A stretch of 64,000 nucleotides of DNA from Spirochaetaceae bacterium (GCA_017614995.1 JAGAAX010000052.1:1-64000); one strand, 5' to 3'; shown: positions 17,797 through 26,402, counted from the first letter of the stretch. Made by a program: numbers and translations. Notes: generated by a model not told the origin, from the sequence alone.

Positions 17797-19044
17797 ATGA
17801 AACGAATTAGTTCAAATATGGCAAACAGAGATGTGCAGTACAATCTGCGCACTCAGGAATCACGCTTTAATAAAGCCCAGAATCAGATGGGCTCACAGCG
17901 CCGCATTCAGTCTTTGAGAGACGACCCTCTTGCAGCCGGTCATCTTGTAAGATACGAATCTTACTCAAACAGACTGAATAAATTTGAACATAATGCGCAG
18001 ATTATAACAGACAATTATTCTGTTTCAGAAGGCTATGTAAACCAGTCGCTTCAGCTTATGCACCGCATTAGAGAACTTGCTGTTCAGGGTGCAAACGGCA
18101 CTTATACGCCGGAAGACTTGAAGAACATGTCTACAGAAGTTGACGAGCTTTTGAAAGAGCTTGTGCTTAACGCAAATGCACAGGGCCCTGACGGCACATC
18201 ACTTTTTGCCGGCACAAGAAGCAACACAACAGCCTTTGACATTGTTTACGGTTCAGTTGAAGGTTCAGGCGACATGCTTATTACAAGCGTAAACTACAAC
18301 GGCAATGTTGAAAGCAAAAACATTGAAGTTGACGAAGGCCAGTACCTTGAGACAACAGCATCCGGCAGCCGCATTTTCTGGGCAGAGCAGCAGGCACTTT
18401 ATGCAATGCGCGATGCAAGAGCTTATATTGTGCCGGAAGATTCTGTAATTTCAGTTGACGGCAAGCAGATTAAGCTTAAGGCAGGCGACAATGTTTATGC
18501 CATTATCGCAAAGATTAACGATTCTGGCGCAGCTGTAAAGGCAAATCTTGACCCTGTTACAAACGGTCTTACATTGAGAACAACTGATGCAAGACAGCTC
18601 TGGCTTGAAGACTTGAACGGCGGAAACACATTGAACGAGCTTGGTCTTATTAAAGACTCAAGCCAGCGTGCTCCTAACAACATCAACCCGACAGCAAAGC
18701 TTTCCGGCGGCTCTTTGTTTGATTCAGTTATTGCACTGCGCAATGCAATGCTTATAGGCGATCAGGAAGCTATCGGCGGACGTGTTTTGGGCGCAATCGA
18801 CCAGGGTATTTCAAGCTTGACCGGCAACCTTGCAGAAAGCGGTGCAAAATTTGAGCGCGCCGAGCAGAATCTTGCACGCATCTCTAACGAAATTGTGAAT
18901 GTTGACGGCATGATTTCAAGAGAAGGCGATTTGGACATAACACAGGCAATTACAGACTTGAAGATGCTTGATTATGTTCAGCAGGCAACAATGAGCACTG
19001 CCGCAAAGATGTACAAAAATACTCTTTTGGATTATGTAAAATAA
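17797..19044 (+). CDS. flgL: flagellar hook-associated protein 3 (FlgL)
   Basis: 415 residues, flagellin-fold ends: an N-terminal helix pair with QRRIQSLRDDPLAAGH and the RELAVQGANGTY segment shared with flagellins, and a C-terminal coiled-coil helix ending QQATMSTAAKMYKNTLLDYVK. FlgL is the second hook-filament junction protein. An intrinsic terminator follows, separating it from fliW-csrA, though read-through is possible. Confidence 0.95.
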   Translation: MKRISSNMANRDVQYNLRTQESRFNKAQNQMGSQRRIQSLRDDPLAAGHLVRYESYSNRLNKFEHNAQIITDNYSVSEGYVNQSLQLMHRIRELAVQGANGTYTPEDLKNMSTEVDELLKELVLNANAQGPDGTSLFAGTRSNTTAFDIVYGSVEGSGDMLITSVNYNGNVESKNIEVDEGQYLETTASGSRIFWAEQQALYAMRDARAYIVPEDSVISVDGKQIKLKAGDNVYAIIAKINDSGAAVKANLDPVTNGLTLRTTDARQLWLEDLNGGNTLNELGLIKDSSQRAPNNINPTAKLSGGSLFDSVIALRNAMLIGDQEAIGGRVLGAIDQGISSLTGNLAESGAKFERAEQNLARISNEIVNVDGMISREGDLDITQAITDLKMLDYVQQATMSTAAKMYKNTLLDYVK

Positions 19045-19060
19045 TTTTAGGTCAAAGAAT

Positions 19061-19091
19061 GCGGTGTAAGATTTTCTTGCACCGCCTTTTT
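19061..19091 (+). terminator. intrinsic terminator after flgL
   Basis: GCGGTGTAAG pairs with CTTGCACCGC (10 bp with one G-U) around a 5-nt loop, followed by CTTTTTAT. Confidence 0.85.
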
Positions 19092-19127
19092 ATATTTTAA
19101 GAACAACTATTTTTATAAGGCGATAAT

Positions 19128-19574
19128 ATGGAAATTGCAACCAAAGCAAATGGAACAATAACCATTGAAGAGAATCAGATTTATACTGTACCGAGCGGTC
19201 TTTTTGGTTTTGAAGAATACACCTCTTATGCTATGTACGAGGCTGAACAGAAACCTTTTTTCTGGTTTCAGTCTTTGCAGGATAAGAACCTTTCGTTTCT
19301 GCTGATTGACCCGTTTGCATTCTGTGCGGATTATGAGCTTGATATTGACGACGAAAGTTTAAAGACTATCGGCATTGAGTCTCCGTCTGATGTGCTTGTA
19401 ATGTCAATTGTTACAGTTCCCTGCGACGGTTCGCCGATTACAGCCAATCTTCAAGGACCTTTGATTTTCAATAAAAAGAACAACAAATGTATTCAGGTTA
19501 TTTCGTGTGACCCAAGATGGTTTACCAAGCATGATATTTTTGCCGAAGCGGCAAAGAGAGGTAGCTCATGCTGA
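19128..19574 (+). CDS. fliW: flagellar assembly factor FliW
   Basis: 148 residues with FliW features: an N-terminal [18 protein letters not shown] strand region, the [21 protein letters not shown] segment, and a C-terminal [19 protein letters not shown]. In Bacillus FliW binds cytoplasmic flagellin and antagonises CsrA, coupling flagellin synthesis to export. Here fliW overlaps csrA by 7 nt and lies between the hook-protein operon and the flagellin cluster, so the same circuit is likely. Confidence 0.95.
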   Translation: MEIATKANGTITIEENQIYTVPSGLFGFEEYTSYAMYEAEQKPFFWFQSLQDKNLSFLLIDPFAFCADYELDIDDESLKTIGIESPSDVLVMSIVTVPCDGSPITANLQGPLIFNKKNNKCIQVISCDPRWFTKHDIFAEAAKRGSSC

Positions 19575-19801
19575 TATTGACCCGAAAGACCAATGAGAAA
19601 ATCAGAATCGGAAATGATATAACTATTACAATTATTGAAGTCCGCGGCGATCAGGTAAAAGTTGGTGTAGAAGCTCCAAAAGACGTGAAAGTTTTCCGCC
19701 AGGAAGTCTTTAATGCCATTCAGAATGAAAACCGCGCCGCAGTTGTCAACACCGCCAACCTCGACGCCCTCTCGCAGTTTTCTTCTATTAAGAAAGAATA
19801 A
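19568..19801 (+). CDS. csrA: carbon storage regulator CsrA
   Basis: 77-residue RNA-binding translational regulator. It begins [20 protein letters not shown] and has the core [18 protein letters not shown], in which the Leu4/Arg6 strand and Arg44 region form the GGA-binding surface. The C-terminal extension past residue 60 is typical of CsrA from FliW-containing bacteria. Its start lies inside fliW. The flagellin leaders in this window carry GGA-loop hairpins that look like its targets. Confidence 0.97.
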   Translation: MLILTRKTNEKIRIGNDITITIIEVRGDQVKVGVEAPKDVKVFRQEVFNAIQNENRAAVVNTANLDALSQFSSIKKE

Positions 19802-19824
19802 ACTGACAAAATTTGCCGTTGAAA

Positions 19825-19872
19825 ACCCTCTGAAAGTGCCACAATGCGCCAGACTCAGAGGGTATTTTTTTA
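19825..19872 (+). terminator. intrinsic terminator after csrA
   Basis: ACCCTCTGA (19825-19833) pairs with TCAGAGGGT (19855-19863) and is followed by ATTTTTTT. Confidence 0.9.
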
Positions 19873-19895
19873 GTCTGATTTAATGTATAATAGAC

Positions 19896-20010
19896 GTGTT
19901 CAGAAACTTCAGTTGTCCGAACACGAACTTTAGCAAATCGCAATTTTGTAAGGCTTTAGCCTGAAAAATTGCAGCACTGTTCGAAAACTAACCAAGTTTC
20001 CGAACAGTGC
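19896..20010. repeat. three-hairpin intergenic element, copy A
   Basis: Three consecutive hairpins. Hairpin 1: GTGTTC...GAACAC (19896-19924) with inner AACT-TC-AGTT. Hairpin 2: CAATTTT...AAAATTG (19941-19971) enclosing AGGCT-TT-AGCCT. Hairpin 3: GCACTGTTCG...CGAACAGTGC (19974-20010). The arms of hairpins 1 and 3 share the GTTC..AAACT/AGTT..GAAC sequence. The same layout and the ACT-TC-AGT centre recur at 47263-47386 with different outer arms. Confidence 0.6.
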
Positions 20011-20033
20011 TAATGCTGATAAAAGGGAGCGCC

Positions 20034-20582
20034 ATGAGAAAAAGTTTATTCTGCTTAGTTTTAGTCTTAGTAATATTGCCGGTATTTACAAAAGCCCAAA
20101 AAGAAATTGCTGAAGAAAGAGATTGGAGCTGGTTAAATGATGAAAAATTAGCTAAGGAGAAATTTGAACATTCTAGAGAGCTTGTTGATAAATATGGGCA
20201 CAATTTTTGTCCAGAGAATTTTACAATTACACTTAAGAAAAGTTTTTTCAAGAAAAATACTGTGAAAATAAAATATAAAAACATTTCAGACAAAGATCTT
20301 TATATTTTTAAAGATGATATATCGACAAACAATGAATATTGTTATATCAATGTTTGTTATAAAATATTCGATTCTAACAATGAAAGTGTAGAATATATAG
20401 GAATACGTGCAAGCTTGTCATATTTTTTTGAAGATATAAATTTCACTTTGGTAAAAGCTGGAGAAACTATTAAAAATGAAGTTGATTTGAGTAAGTTTTT
20501 TGAATTAGATGCTAATGAAGTATATACAGTGCAATTTAAATACGGTGATATTGAATCTAATATCATAAAAATCAACGATTAG
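20034..20582 (+). CDS. AT-rich exported hypothetical protein
   Basis: 182 residues with a signal peptide (residues about 1-21, VLVILPVFTKAQ). The rest is rich in Lys, Asn, Asp, Phe and Tyr. The 95-175 region reads like beta-strands of a small immunoglobulin-like domain, for example ITLKKSFFKKNTVKIKYKN followed by VQFKYGDIESNII. The ATG at 20034 has AAAAGGGAG upstream; an earlier ATG lies inside the hairpin-3 arm. The gene is much more AT-rich than its neighbours and lies between two palindromic repeat elements, which suggests recent gain. Function unknown. Confidence 0.7.
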   Translation: MRKSLFCLVLVLVILPVFTKAQKEIAEERDWSWLNDEKLAKEKFEHSRELVDKYGHNFCPENFTITLKKSFFKKNTVKIKYKNISDKDLYIFKDDISTNNEYCYINVCYKIFDSNNESVEYIGIRASLSYFFEDINFTLVKAGETIKNEVDLSKFFELDANEVYTVQFKYGDIESNIIKIND

Positions 20583-20628
20583 CCAGATTTAGACTTATCT
20601 CAATAGCAACAATTGTCCATAATCTATC

Positions 20629-20703
20629 AAGTTTTGCGAAGCAAAACTTGCAGGGTTTGCCGATAAGACTATTTTGTAGATTTAGCCTCATTGCAAACCC
20701 GGT
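20629..20703 (+). repeat. two-hairpin repeat, copy C1
   Basis: Hairpin AAGTTTTGC-GAA-GCAAAACTT (20629-20649), then GGGTTTGC (20653-20660) pairing with GCAAACCC (20693-20700) across about 32 nt. The inner part matches copy C2 (31870-31947, opposite strand) at GCAGGGTTTGCCGATAA, TTGTA-ATTTA and TGCAAACCCGG, while the first hairpin's outer arms differ. It overlaps the last codons and the stop of tsaB. Confidence 0.7.
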
Positions 20704-21361
20704 TTTCTTCGGCTTCGCTTTTGCGTATGTACACAGGGCCATCGTAATCTTCAATCGGTGCGGCTTTAGCCTTGTACAATTTGTCAGCCATTACAATAAG
20801 CTGGTCTGCAATGCAGAGAGAACCTGAAAATATTGCGCATTTCTGAAGCGGTCTGATTTCAAGGATTTTTTCCTTAAACAAAGGCGCATCATCGCCAACT
20901 AAAAGAATATGCTCTTCGGGGTCAATCAGCTTCAAAGCTTCTTCGACAGACAAATCAGAATCTTCAACAGACTTTACGCCGCCGCGCCAAATAGAAAGAT
21001 AAAACCGCTCTTTTTTGGCATCAATAACCGGCACAATTGTTCCGCTGTATTCAGAAAATGGCGGCTGATATGCGTCAAGAGTCGGTATGCCGTAAAGCGG
21101 TGCGCCTGTTGCAAGAGAAATTGCCTTTAGCGCAGAAATGCCGAGACGCAGACCGGTAAAAGTGCCCGGGCCAAGCGCAACAGCAAGAAATTCCAAGTCT
21201 TTTACGTCAAGCTTTGCCTGTTCAAGCACATATTCAATTGCTGGTACAAGCTTTTCAGACTGTTTCAAGTCAGCCTGAATTATAAGCGAGGCGTGGGTGT
21301 CTTCATTCCATGCGGCAAGAGATATTTTGCTTATAGATGTGTCAACGGCTAAGGCTTTCAT
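20669..21361 (-). CDS. tsaB: tRNA threonylcarbamoyladenosine biosynthesis protein TsaB
   Basis: 230 residues of the TsaB/YeaZ ASKHA fold. It begins MKALAVDTSISKISLAAW and has the GPGTFTGLRLGISALKAISLA motif (about residues 69-89). With TsaD, TsaE and TsaC it makes the t6A modification of ANN-decoding tRNAs. The start overlaps the tsaE stop (ATGA) with CGGAG upstream. The final codons (VCNEAKSTK) and the stop lie inside repeat C1, so the C-terminus seems to have been reset by that element. Confidence 0.93.
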   Translation of the reverse strand: MKALAVDTSISKISLAAWNEDTHASLIIQADLKQSEKLVPAIEYVLEQAKLDVKDLEFLAVALGPGTFTGLRLGISALKAISLATGAPLYGIPTLDAYQPPFSEYSGTIVPVIDAKKERFYLSIWRGGVKSVEDSDLSVEEALKLIDPEEHILLVGDDAPLFKEKILEIRPLQKCAIFSGSLCIADQLIVMADKLYKAKAAPIEDYDGPVYIRKSEAEENRVCNEAKSTK

Positions 21362-21792
21362 TGTAAATCTCCGTAAGGCCAGTTTTCAATTGTAATAGTG
21401 CGGCTGTCGTCTGCGTTTGCTTCAAGACTGATAGTTATGGCTTTCTTTGGAATTTCAGACTGAACTTTTTCGCTCCATTCAATAATAGAAACGCCGTTGC
21501 CGTAAAGCATTTCGTCTGAACCCAGGTTGACAAAATCTTCAGATGAATCAAGACGGTAGACGTCTATATGGTATAAGTGAAGCTTTCCTTCGTATTCTGA
21601 GACAATTGTGAAAGTAGGGCTTGTTATTGTTTCTTCTATGCCTAAAGCGCGTGCAATGCCTTTGGTGATTGTCGTTTTGCCGGCTGCAAGAGTACCGCGC
21701 ATTGCAAGAACGTCACCAGCTTTAAGATATGAGCCGATTTTTTCGCCCAGCTTAATGGTTTCTTCGGCTGTCTGGGTTTTGACGGTAATCAG
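21358..21792 (-). CDS. tsaE: tRNA threonylcarbamoyladenosine biosynthesis protein TsaE
   Basis: P-loop ATPase of t6A synthesis: GTLAAGKTTITKGIARALGI, then the family's TSPTFTIVSEY and LYHIDVYRL segments, with IIEWSEK near the end. The first ATG (21702) would start immediately before the P-loop and cut off a strand and helix present in all TsaE proteins. The open frame continues upstream through TVKTQTAEETIKLGEKIGSY and DVLA, a normal TsaE N-terminus. The likely start is a CTG at 21792 (or ATT at 21789), overlapping the upstream stop as CTGA, with GAAGGA eight bases before. This gives about 144 residues, normal for TsaE. Confidence 0.85.
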   Translation of the reverse strand: MITVKTQTAEETIKLGEKIGSYLKAGDVLAMRGTLAAGKTTITKGIARALGIEETITSPTFTIVSEYEGKLHLYHIDVYRLDSSEDFVNLGSDEMLYGNGVSIIEWSEKVQSEIPKKAITISLEANADDSRTITIENWPYGDLQ

Positions 21793-22049
21793 GGTAGTTT
21801 TCCTTCTTTTTCAAGCTTTTCGATGTATTCTTTAAGCTTTTTCATTACAGGTAAAAGAGGATAATCGATTTTATCTTTTAGTTCAATGTCGAAATCTTTG
21901 TTGCCCATAGGCCCCATTTCGATGATAAAATCAAGCGGTACTTCAATTGTTTTTATTGGAAGTTCTATTACTGCAAGACCTGTGAAATTTCTTCTGTAGT
22001 ACAAGCCGGTCTCTTCTCGATAAAGATTTTTTATTTCAAGAACTTCCAT
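21789..22049 (-). CDS. conserved hypothetical protein
   Basis: 86 residues, no signal peptide. It consists of an N-terminal beta-rich part (VLEIKNLYREETGLYYRRNF, then VIELPIKTIEVPLDF) and a C-terminal charged helix (VMKKLKEYIEKLEKEGK). No family is recognised. TTGGAG precedes the start. It is joined to tsaE by a 4-nt overlap with the proposed non-AUG start, so it is the first gene of a three-gene unit with tsaE and tsaB. Confidence 0.75.
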   Translation of the reverse strand: MEVLEIKNLYREETGLYYRRNFTGLAVIELPIKTIEVPLDFIIEMGPMGNKDFDIELKDKIDYPLLPVMKKLKEYIEKLEKEGKLP

Positions 22050-22124
22050 CTCAAAAACTCCAATATCACTATTCTAATGCTTATGCTTTAGAAATTCAAG
22101 ATAAAATGGGATTAAAAATTCCTT

Positions 22125-22715
22125 TTATAAAGAATTCTGTAGCTTAGAAAGCTGATGAAGTCTTGGAGCAATTTCGTATTCGGCAAGGTCGCCAATCAGA
22201 ACTGTGTCATTAGATTCTACCGCTTTTCTGAAATCTTCAAGCAGAGAAGGGAAGTCGCTGACAAAAGAAGAAAGGCGCTTGCTTTCAATTGTGAGATTGT
22301 CAAAATTTTCCGGGAAAAGGTTGACGTAAGGAATAGTCTGGAAAAGCAGAGAAAGCGCGTCTGCAAGCTCTGTAACGGTGTTCATTGCAGTCTTGTCCTC
22401 GTTTTTCTGTAGCTGAACAGGAATGGCTTCAAGCTTTGTGGCGAGGTCTTCAAATGTTTCAAACAGGTGCTTGAGGACATCGGCTACTTCTTTAGCTGTT
22501 ACAGACTTAACTTCGAGCGTGTTGACTTTGTCAATCGGTGTCTCAAAAAAACTGTCTAATTTTTCAGCCGAAATAACTGTATTGTCGGCAGTTACTTCAA
22601 CCATTGTAGCAGAGTTCAATTCAAGCTCTCTTTCAAGGGCTTTTAGAATGTCACCGATATTCTTTTCGTTTTCAATAGTTATGTCCAGATTTACACCGTC
22701 TAATATAACGTTCAT
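22125..22715 (-). CDS. conserved hypothetical protein downstream of fliD
   Basis: 196 residues, acidic and mostly helical, no signal peptide. The N-terminal 60 residues form a small alpha/beta unit (MNVILDGVNLDITI, ILKALERELE); the rest is a helical bundle ending APRLHQLSKLQNSL. AGAGGA lies upstream, 12 bp after the fliD stop. FliD partners such as FliS or FliT are usually encoded here, and a small helical protein in this place may be a flagellar chaperone or regulator, but the sequence does not clearly match either family. Confidence 0.75.
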   Translation of the reverse strand: MNVILDGVNLDITIENEKNIGDILKALERELELNSATMVEVTADNTVISAEKLDSFFETPIDKVNTLEVKSVTAKEVADVLKHLFETFEDLATKLEAIPVQLQKNEDKTAMNTVTELADALSLLFQTIPYVNLFPENFDNLTIESKRLSSFVSDFPSLLEDFRKAVESNDTVLIGDLAEYEIAPRLHQLSKLQNSL

Positions 22716-22727
22716 GCAGTCCTCTTG

Positions 22728-24755
22728 TTATTGGTTATTTCCTGAATTCTGCTTGCTGAAATTAGAAATCTTTGTAGATTGAGATTCCAGCGTATTCAAA
22801 GTGCTTTCCATTTTGGTGTACTTTGTTTTAAGCTCGGCTTCTTTGTCTGCAAGCTGATCTTCCAGTTTTTTTATTTGTGTTTCAGTTGACTTAATTCTTG
22901 AGTCGACAGTTGTTGTTTTGGCGGCAATAATTCCGCCGACCTGTGTATATGAGTTCAGGTTTCTTTCTACTGAAAAACCGACGCCCATATCAGCTATCAT
23001 ATCATTATCGGCATCATAACCGAAAAGATTCTTGATTTCTGCCATATTATTCTTAAGCGCGTTGTCAAGAACTTTTTCGTCAATCTCAAGATAGCCGCGC
23101 ATCTGCGAAGGTGTCGCGCTGCCGCCGGCTGTTACTTTAGAAGAAATGCCGATTTGAGAGAGCATTTTTATTTTTTCGTTGTCTTCTATTGCATAAGGCG
23201 CGACAACTGCGCGTTGTAATGCCTGCTTGTTAGAAGTCAGCGTAAAATCTGCCTGAAAAAGCCCGAGGCGTTTTAATGCGTCTTTACGCTCGTCGTCTGT
23301 AAGGTATTCAAGCTCGTTTACGATTTCTTCTTTTGTTTGTGTAAGAATATTAAGCTCTGCCATAAGGCGGTTGTAGTTGCCTACAAACTCAATTATGGCG
23401 CTCTTTGCGTCTTCTGTGTTGTTTTCAACTGTAAGCGTAACCGGCTTTGATGAAGAATTCTGAAGATTCAGCGTTATATTTGGAATAATGTCGTCAATTG
23501 AATTTTCAGAGCGTGTCATTGTAATGCCTTCGTATTTTACGCGGGCATCTGCGGCAAGACTTACCGGGTTGAGCGGTATTACGTCTCTTATTGTCTGTGA
23601 GTCATAGGCACGCACGTCTGTAATTTCTGCGATTTTGCCTGTGTTGAAGTTCTTTATTACAATGCTTGAAATATCCGGGTAATCTGAAAGTTTGAATGAA
23701 ACTGTAGCAATTTCTTCTTTTGAAGAAATCTGACCCAGAGAAGTTTCTGTGCCGTTACTGCGGCGGACATAAACAAGCGAGTAGTTTTCTACTTTTTCAA
23801 GTTTTGGTGCCGGTTCAGAGTAGGGCAGGTCTAAGTCCATCGGAGCGTTTAAAATGCTTATTGAGTCAAGCTCAACTTTACCCGGCTCTTGAAGCACCGG
23901 TTTTGTCTCTTCAGCAGCTTTTGCTGTTTCAGTAATGTCTTGAGTCGGAATAAGCTTTATTTTAAGCGAAACAATGCTGTCCTGCTTGTTTAAGATTTCG
24001 TCTTTAAGAATAATTGCCGCTCCGCTTTGCGGCTTAAACTGCAATACGCCCGATTTTAATGCAACGCCGTCGCTTGAAAGCTGTGAGATGGGCTGCAAAT
24101 TTCTTGTAGACTGAAGAATCGGGGTAGAGGCGGTCTTGCTTTGAGCCTGAATTATGCCCATGCCGGCGGCTAATGCAAGTGCGTCGTCGCCAAAAGAAAG
24201 CTCGTTGTCAATGCCGGTTTTGAGCGATTCAATTGCCCAAACTTTTGTGTTTTCTGTTACGTTGATTAACGAGGCTTTTAATAAGTCGTTGCCTCTTTTG
24301 TTAAGTGAATCTGTAAATTCTGCCAAAGAGCCGCCGCGCCAGTTGAACGAAATAACCTTTGAGCCGACTTTGAAAGTGTATTTTCCGGCTTTTACAGAAA
24401 AATCTTTGGTGAGGTTATTTGAAAGAAATTTATCTGCTGCGGCAACCTGTTCGATTGTTATGCTATATTTACCGGCAGGCGTGTCTCTTTTGGCGTCTGC
24501 TGTAACTACAGAATCATCTGATGAGGATACAGATTTTTCGATGAATGGGTTGTTATAAGAAAACAGACCCCGGGCGTTGTCGCGTACCGAGGTCATGTAT
24601 TGATTGACCCGCTGCCAGCACTCTCTTTCGAGCTTGTAATTATCAAGTTTACTCTGCTCTCGTGTTAATGGAACTCTTTCGACTTCCATTAAATTTTTCA
24701 CGAGATCATTTGTCTTGTATTTGTCGCTGACACCAGGAATGTTTATTTCAGCCAT
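22728..24755 (-). CDS. fliD: flagellar filament cap protein FliD
   Basis: 675 residues. The N-terminal FliD_N segment contains INIPGVSDKYKTNDLVKNLMEVERVPLTREQ (read in part), the middle is a long variable region, and the C-terminal FliD_C coiled coil includes KNLFGYDADNDMIADMGVGFS and LKTKYTKMESTLNTLESQ. It caps the growing filament and promotes flagellin polymerisation. It follows flaG by 24 bp on the same strand. It is longer than enteric FliD (about 470), owing to an expanded middle region. Confidence 0.95.
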   Translation of the reverse strand: MAEINIPGVSDKYKTNDLVKNLMEVERVPLTREQSKLDNYKLERECWQRVNQYMTSVRDNARGLFSYNNPFIEKSVSSSDDSVVTADAKRDTPAGKYSITIEQVAAADKFLSNNLTKDFSVKAGKYTFKVGSKVISFNWRGGSLAEFTDSLNKRGNDLLKASLINVTENTKVWAIESLKTGIDNELSFGDDALALAAGMGIIQAQSKTASTPILQSTRNLQPISQLSSDGVALKSGVLQFKPQSGAAIILKDEILNKQDSIVSLKIKLIPTQDITETAKAAEETKPVLQEPGKVELDSISILNAPMDLDLPYSEPAPKLEKVENYSLVYVRRSNGTETSLGQISSKEEIATVSFKLSDYPDISSIVIKNFNTGKIAEITDVRAYDSQTIRDVIPLNPVSLAADARVKYEGITMTRSENSIDDIIPNITLNLQNSSSKPVTLTVENNTEDAKSAIIEFVGNYNRLMAELNILTQTKEEIVNELEYLTDDERKDALKRLGLFQADFTLTSNKQALQRAVVAPYAIEDNEKIKMLSQIGISSKVTAGGSATPSQMRGYLEIDEKVLDNALKNNMAEIKNLFGYDADNDMIADMGVGFSVERNLNSYTQVGGIIAAKTTTVDSRIKSTETQIKKLEDQLADKEAELKTKYTKMESTLNTLESQSTKISNFSKQNSGNNQ

Positions 24756-24779
24756 AGACTCTCTCTAGAAAGCAATAAC

Positions 24780-25145
24780 TCAAATCACCTCATCGACAAG
24801 CAAAGCACTGATGTGCTTCATTTTAATCTGAAGTGCTTGAACGTCTTCGGAAGGTATTTCCCTTATTACTTTATCGGTAGAAGGGTCAACAACCTTTACG
24901 ATTACTTTCCCAAGTTCTTGGTTGACATTAAACTGAACTTTTGTGCCTAATCTGCTTGAAAGTTCAGCTTGAACTCTTTCCATCTCAGCATTAACTGCTT
25001 CGAGGTCGAGTTTCTTTACAGTTGCAGGTGCAGGTGTAGTAGTAGGCAGCGTTGCCGGTACATACTGCTTCTTTACAGGGCTTTCAACTGTATTTGGACC
25101 ATCCATGGTCATGCGCGGCCCAAGTGCATTTAATGAAATAGACAT
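24780..25145 (-). CDS. flaG: FlaG family flagellar protein
   Basis: 121 residues with the FlaG core: AELSSRLGTKVQFNVNQEL, then VKVVDPSTDKVIREIPSEDVQALQIKM. FlaG proteins affect filament length. The N-terminal 45 residues are Pro/Thr-rich and poorly conserved. TAGGAGG precedes the start. It lies between flaB and fliD in one gene order. Confidence 0.9.
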   Translation of the reverse strand: MSISLNALGPRMTMDGPNTVESPVKKQYVPATLPTTTPAPATVKKLDLEAVNAEMERVQAELSSRLGTKVQFNVNQELGKVIVKVVDPSTDKVIREIPSEDVQALQIKMKHISALLVDEVI

Positions 25146-25164
25146 GGGCTAGCCTCCTATAAAA

Positions 25165-25196
25165 GAGCAAAAAGAAGTGGCGCTCCTTCTTTTTGC
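25165..25196 (-). terminator. stem-loop terminator after first flagellin
   Basis: GCAAAAAGAAG (25186-25196 on the minus strand) pairs with CTTCTTTTTGC (25167-25177) and is followed by TCTTTTA on the minus strand. The flaG ribosome site lies just after, so partial read-through may feed flaG-fliD. Confidence 0.7.
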
Positions 25197-25249
25197 TTTA
25201 TAACCACATCAAAAAGATGACATCCAGAAGTCTCTTTGATGTTTTTTAG

Positions 25250-26107
25250 TTAGCGCAAGATACTCAGAACGTTCTGAGATGTTAAATTTGCCTGTGCCAA
25301 CATTGCAGTACCAGACTGTGTGAGAATCTGGTTCTTGGTAAATTCAACCATTTGTTGTGCCATATCAGTGTCGCGGATGCGAGATTCTGAAGCTGTTAAG
25401 TTTTCAGCTGCAATTGCGATACCTTTAGAGGCAGTTTCAAATCTGTTCTGGAATGCACCCAAGTCTGCACGCTGTTTTGTAACAGTCTTCAAAGCATTGT
25501 CGATTGTAGCAATAGTCATGTTTGCATTTTCGGGAGTAGTAAGTGAAATGATAGAATCAGCGTCGCCGTTAAGACCAGCAAGGCCAAGAGCTGTAGCAGT
25601 CATTGTACCGACAAAAACTGAAACATTCTGGTCAACGTTTGCACCAACATGGAGCTGGAGGAAACGCTGGCTGCTTTCGTTGTTGGCAAATCCACCAGTG
25701 AGCAAGTTCATTCCGTTGAACTGTGCATGGCTTGCAATGCGGTCAACTTCAGCAACAAGCTGAGATACTTCAACCTGAATCTGGAGTCTGTCTTCAGTAG
25801 AGTAGATACCGTTGGCAGCCTGAACTGAAAGTTCGCGGATGCGCTGAAGAATATCTGTTGTCTCCTGGAGATAACCCTCTGTTGTCTGAATGAAAGAAAT
25901 ACCGTTCTGAATGTTGCGGTTTGCCTGGTTCAGACCACGAACCTGAGAGCGAAGCTTTTCTGATACAGCAAGACCTGATGCATCATCACTAGCTCTGTTT
26001 ATTTTCATTCCTGAACTGAGTTTTTCAATGTCCTTCTGAACCTGATCATTTGCGATTCCGAGCAAACGATTAGCGTACATTGAACTCATGTTGTGATTAA
26101 TTACCAT
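25250..26107 (-). CDS. flaB: flagellar filament core protein FlaB (copy 1)
   Basis: 285-residue flagellin of the spirochaete FlaB type. The D0/D1 N-terminus is [17 protein letters not shown] with the [24 protein letters not shown] motif; the TLR5-region-like [12 protein letters not shown] follows; the C-terminus is [27 protein letters not shown]. There is almost no D2/D3 domain, as usual for periplasmic flagella. The start has GGAGGG upstream, itself a possible CsrA site. It is one of two FlaB genes here; no FlaA sheath gene is in the window. Confidence 0.97.
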   Translation of the reverse strand: MVINHNMSSMYANRLLGIANDQVQKDIEKLSSGMKINRASDDASGLAVSEKLRSQVRGLNQANRNIQNGISFIQTTEGYLQETTDILQRIRELSVQAANGIYSTEDRLQIQVEVSQLVAEVDRIASHAQFNGMNLLTGGFANNESSQRFLQLHVGANVDQNVSVFVGTMTATALGLAGLNGDADSIISLTTPENANMTIATIDNALKTVTKQRADLGAFQNRFETASKGIAIAAENLTASESRIRDTDMAQQMVEFTKNQILTQSGTAMLAQANLTSQNVLSILR

Positions 26108-26115
26108 AGATATAA

Positions 26116-26151
26116 CCCTCCGTGTGTTAAATCAAAAGCATTCCATGCTTT
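26116..26151 (-). promoter_or_regulatory. putative CsrA-binding leader of flaB copy 1
   Basis: On the minus strand the leader has a hairpin AAAGCAT-GGA-ATGCTTT (26135-26151) with GGA exactly in the loop. About 13 nt further on is the Shine-Dalgarno ACGGAGGG (26116-26123), which contains a second GGA. This two-site layout is the one CsrA uses to block flagellin translation in Bacillus subtilis. Confidence 0.6.
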
Positions 26152-26215
26152 CTATACTGTGTATGTAGTGAGCAGAATAAAGCTATGCGCCCGCCTTATT
26201 CCGTTTTAGACTCAT

Positions 26216-26285
26216 ACAGCAGAAGCAGAAACTGCGTACAGTTTCCGCTCATGCTGTTACATACACCACGAAGGGTATTTGTCAA
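26216..26285 (-). promoter_or_regulatory. candidate sigma-70 promoter and 5' hairpin of flaB copy 1
   Basis: On the minus strand TTGACA (26280-26285), 16 bp, TATGTA (26258-26263). Transcription would begin near 26251 and give a leader of about 145 nt. At its start lies a nested hairpin ACAGCA...GAAACTG-CGTA-CAGTTTC...TGCTGT (26216-26257), which may stabilise the mRNA. Confidence 0.4.
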
Positions 26286-26317
26286 AGATCAACTATGCCT
26301 TCTAAAAACGGCACAAA

Positions 26318-26397
26318 TATAATGGCGAAAGCCGTTATATGAATAGTATCACAGAACGGCTTTCTTGTAAAACCTTTTTTGGTTTTACACCATTATA
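26318..26397 (-). repeat. nested palindromes between the two flagellin genes
   Basis: Outer TATAATGG/CCATTATA (26318-26325, 26390-26397) encloses GAAAGCCGTT/AACGGCTTTC (26327-26336, 26355-26364) and GTAAAACC-N6-GGTTTTAC (26367-26388). It lies 6 bp after the stop of flaB copy 2. There is no T-run, so it may be a 3' stability or attenuation structure rather than a classical terminator. Confidence 0.55.
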
Positions 26398-26402
26398 TTA
26401 CA

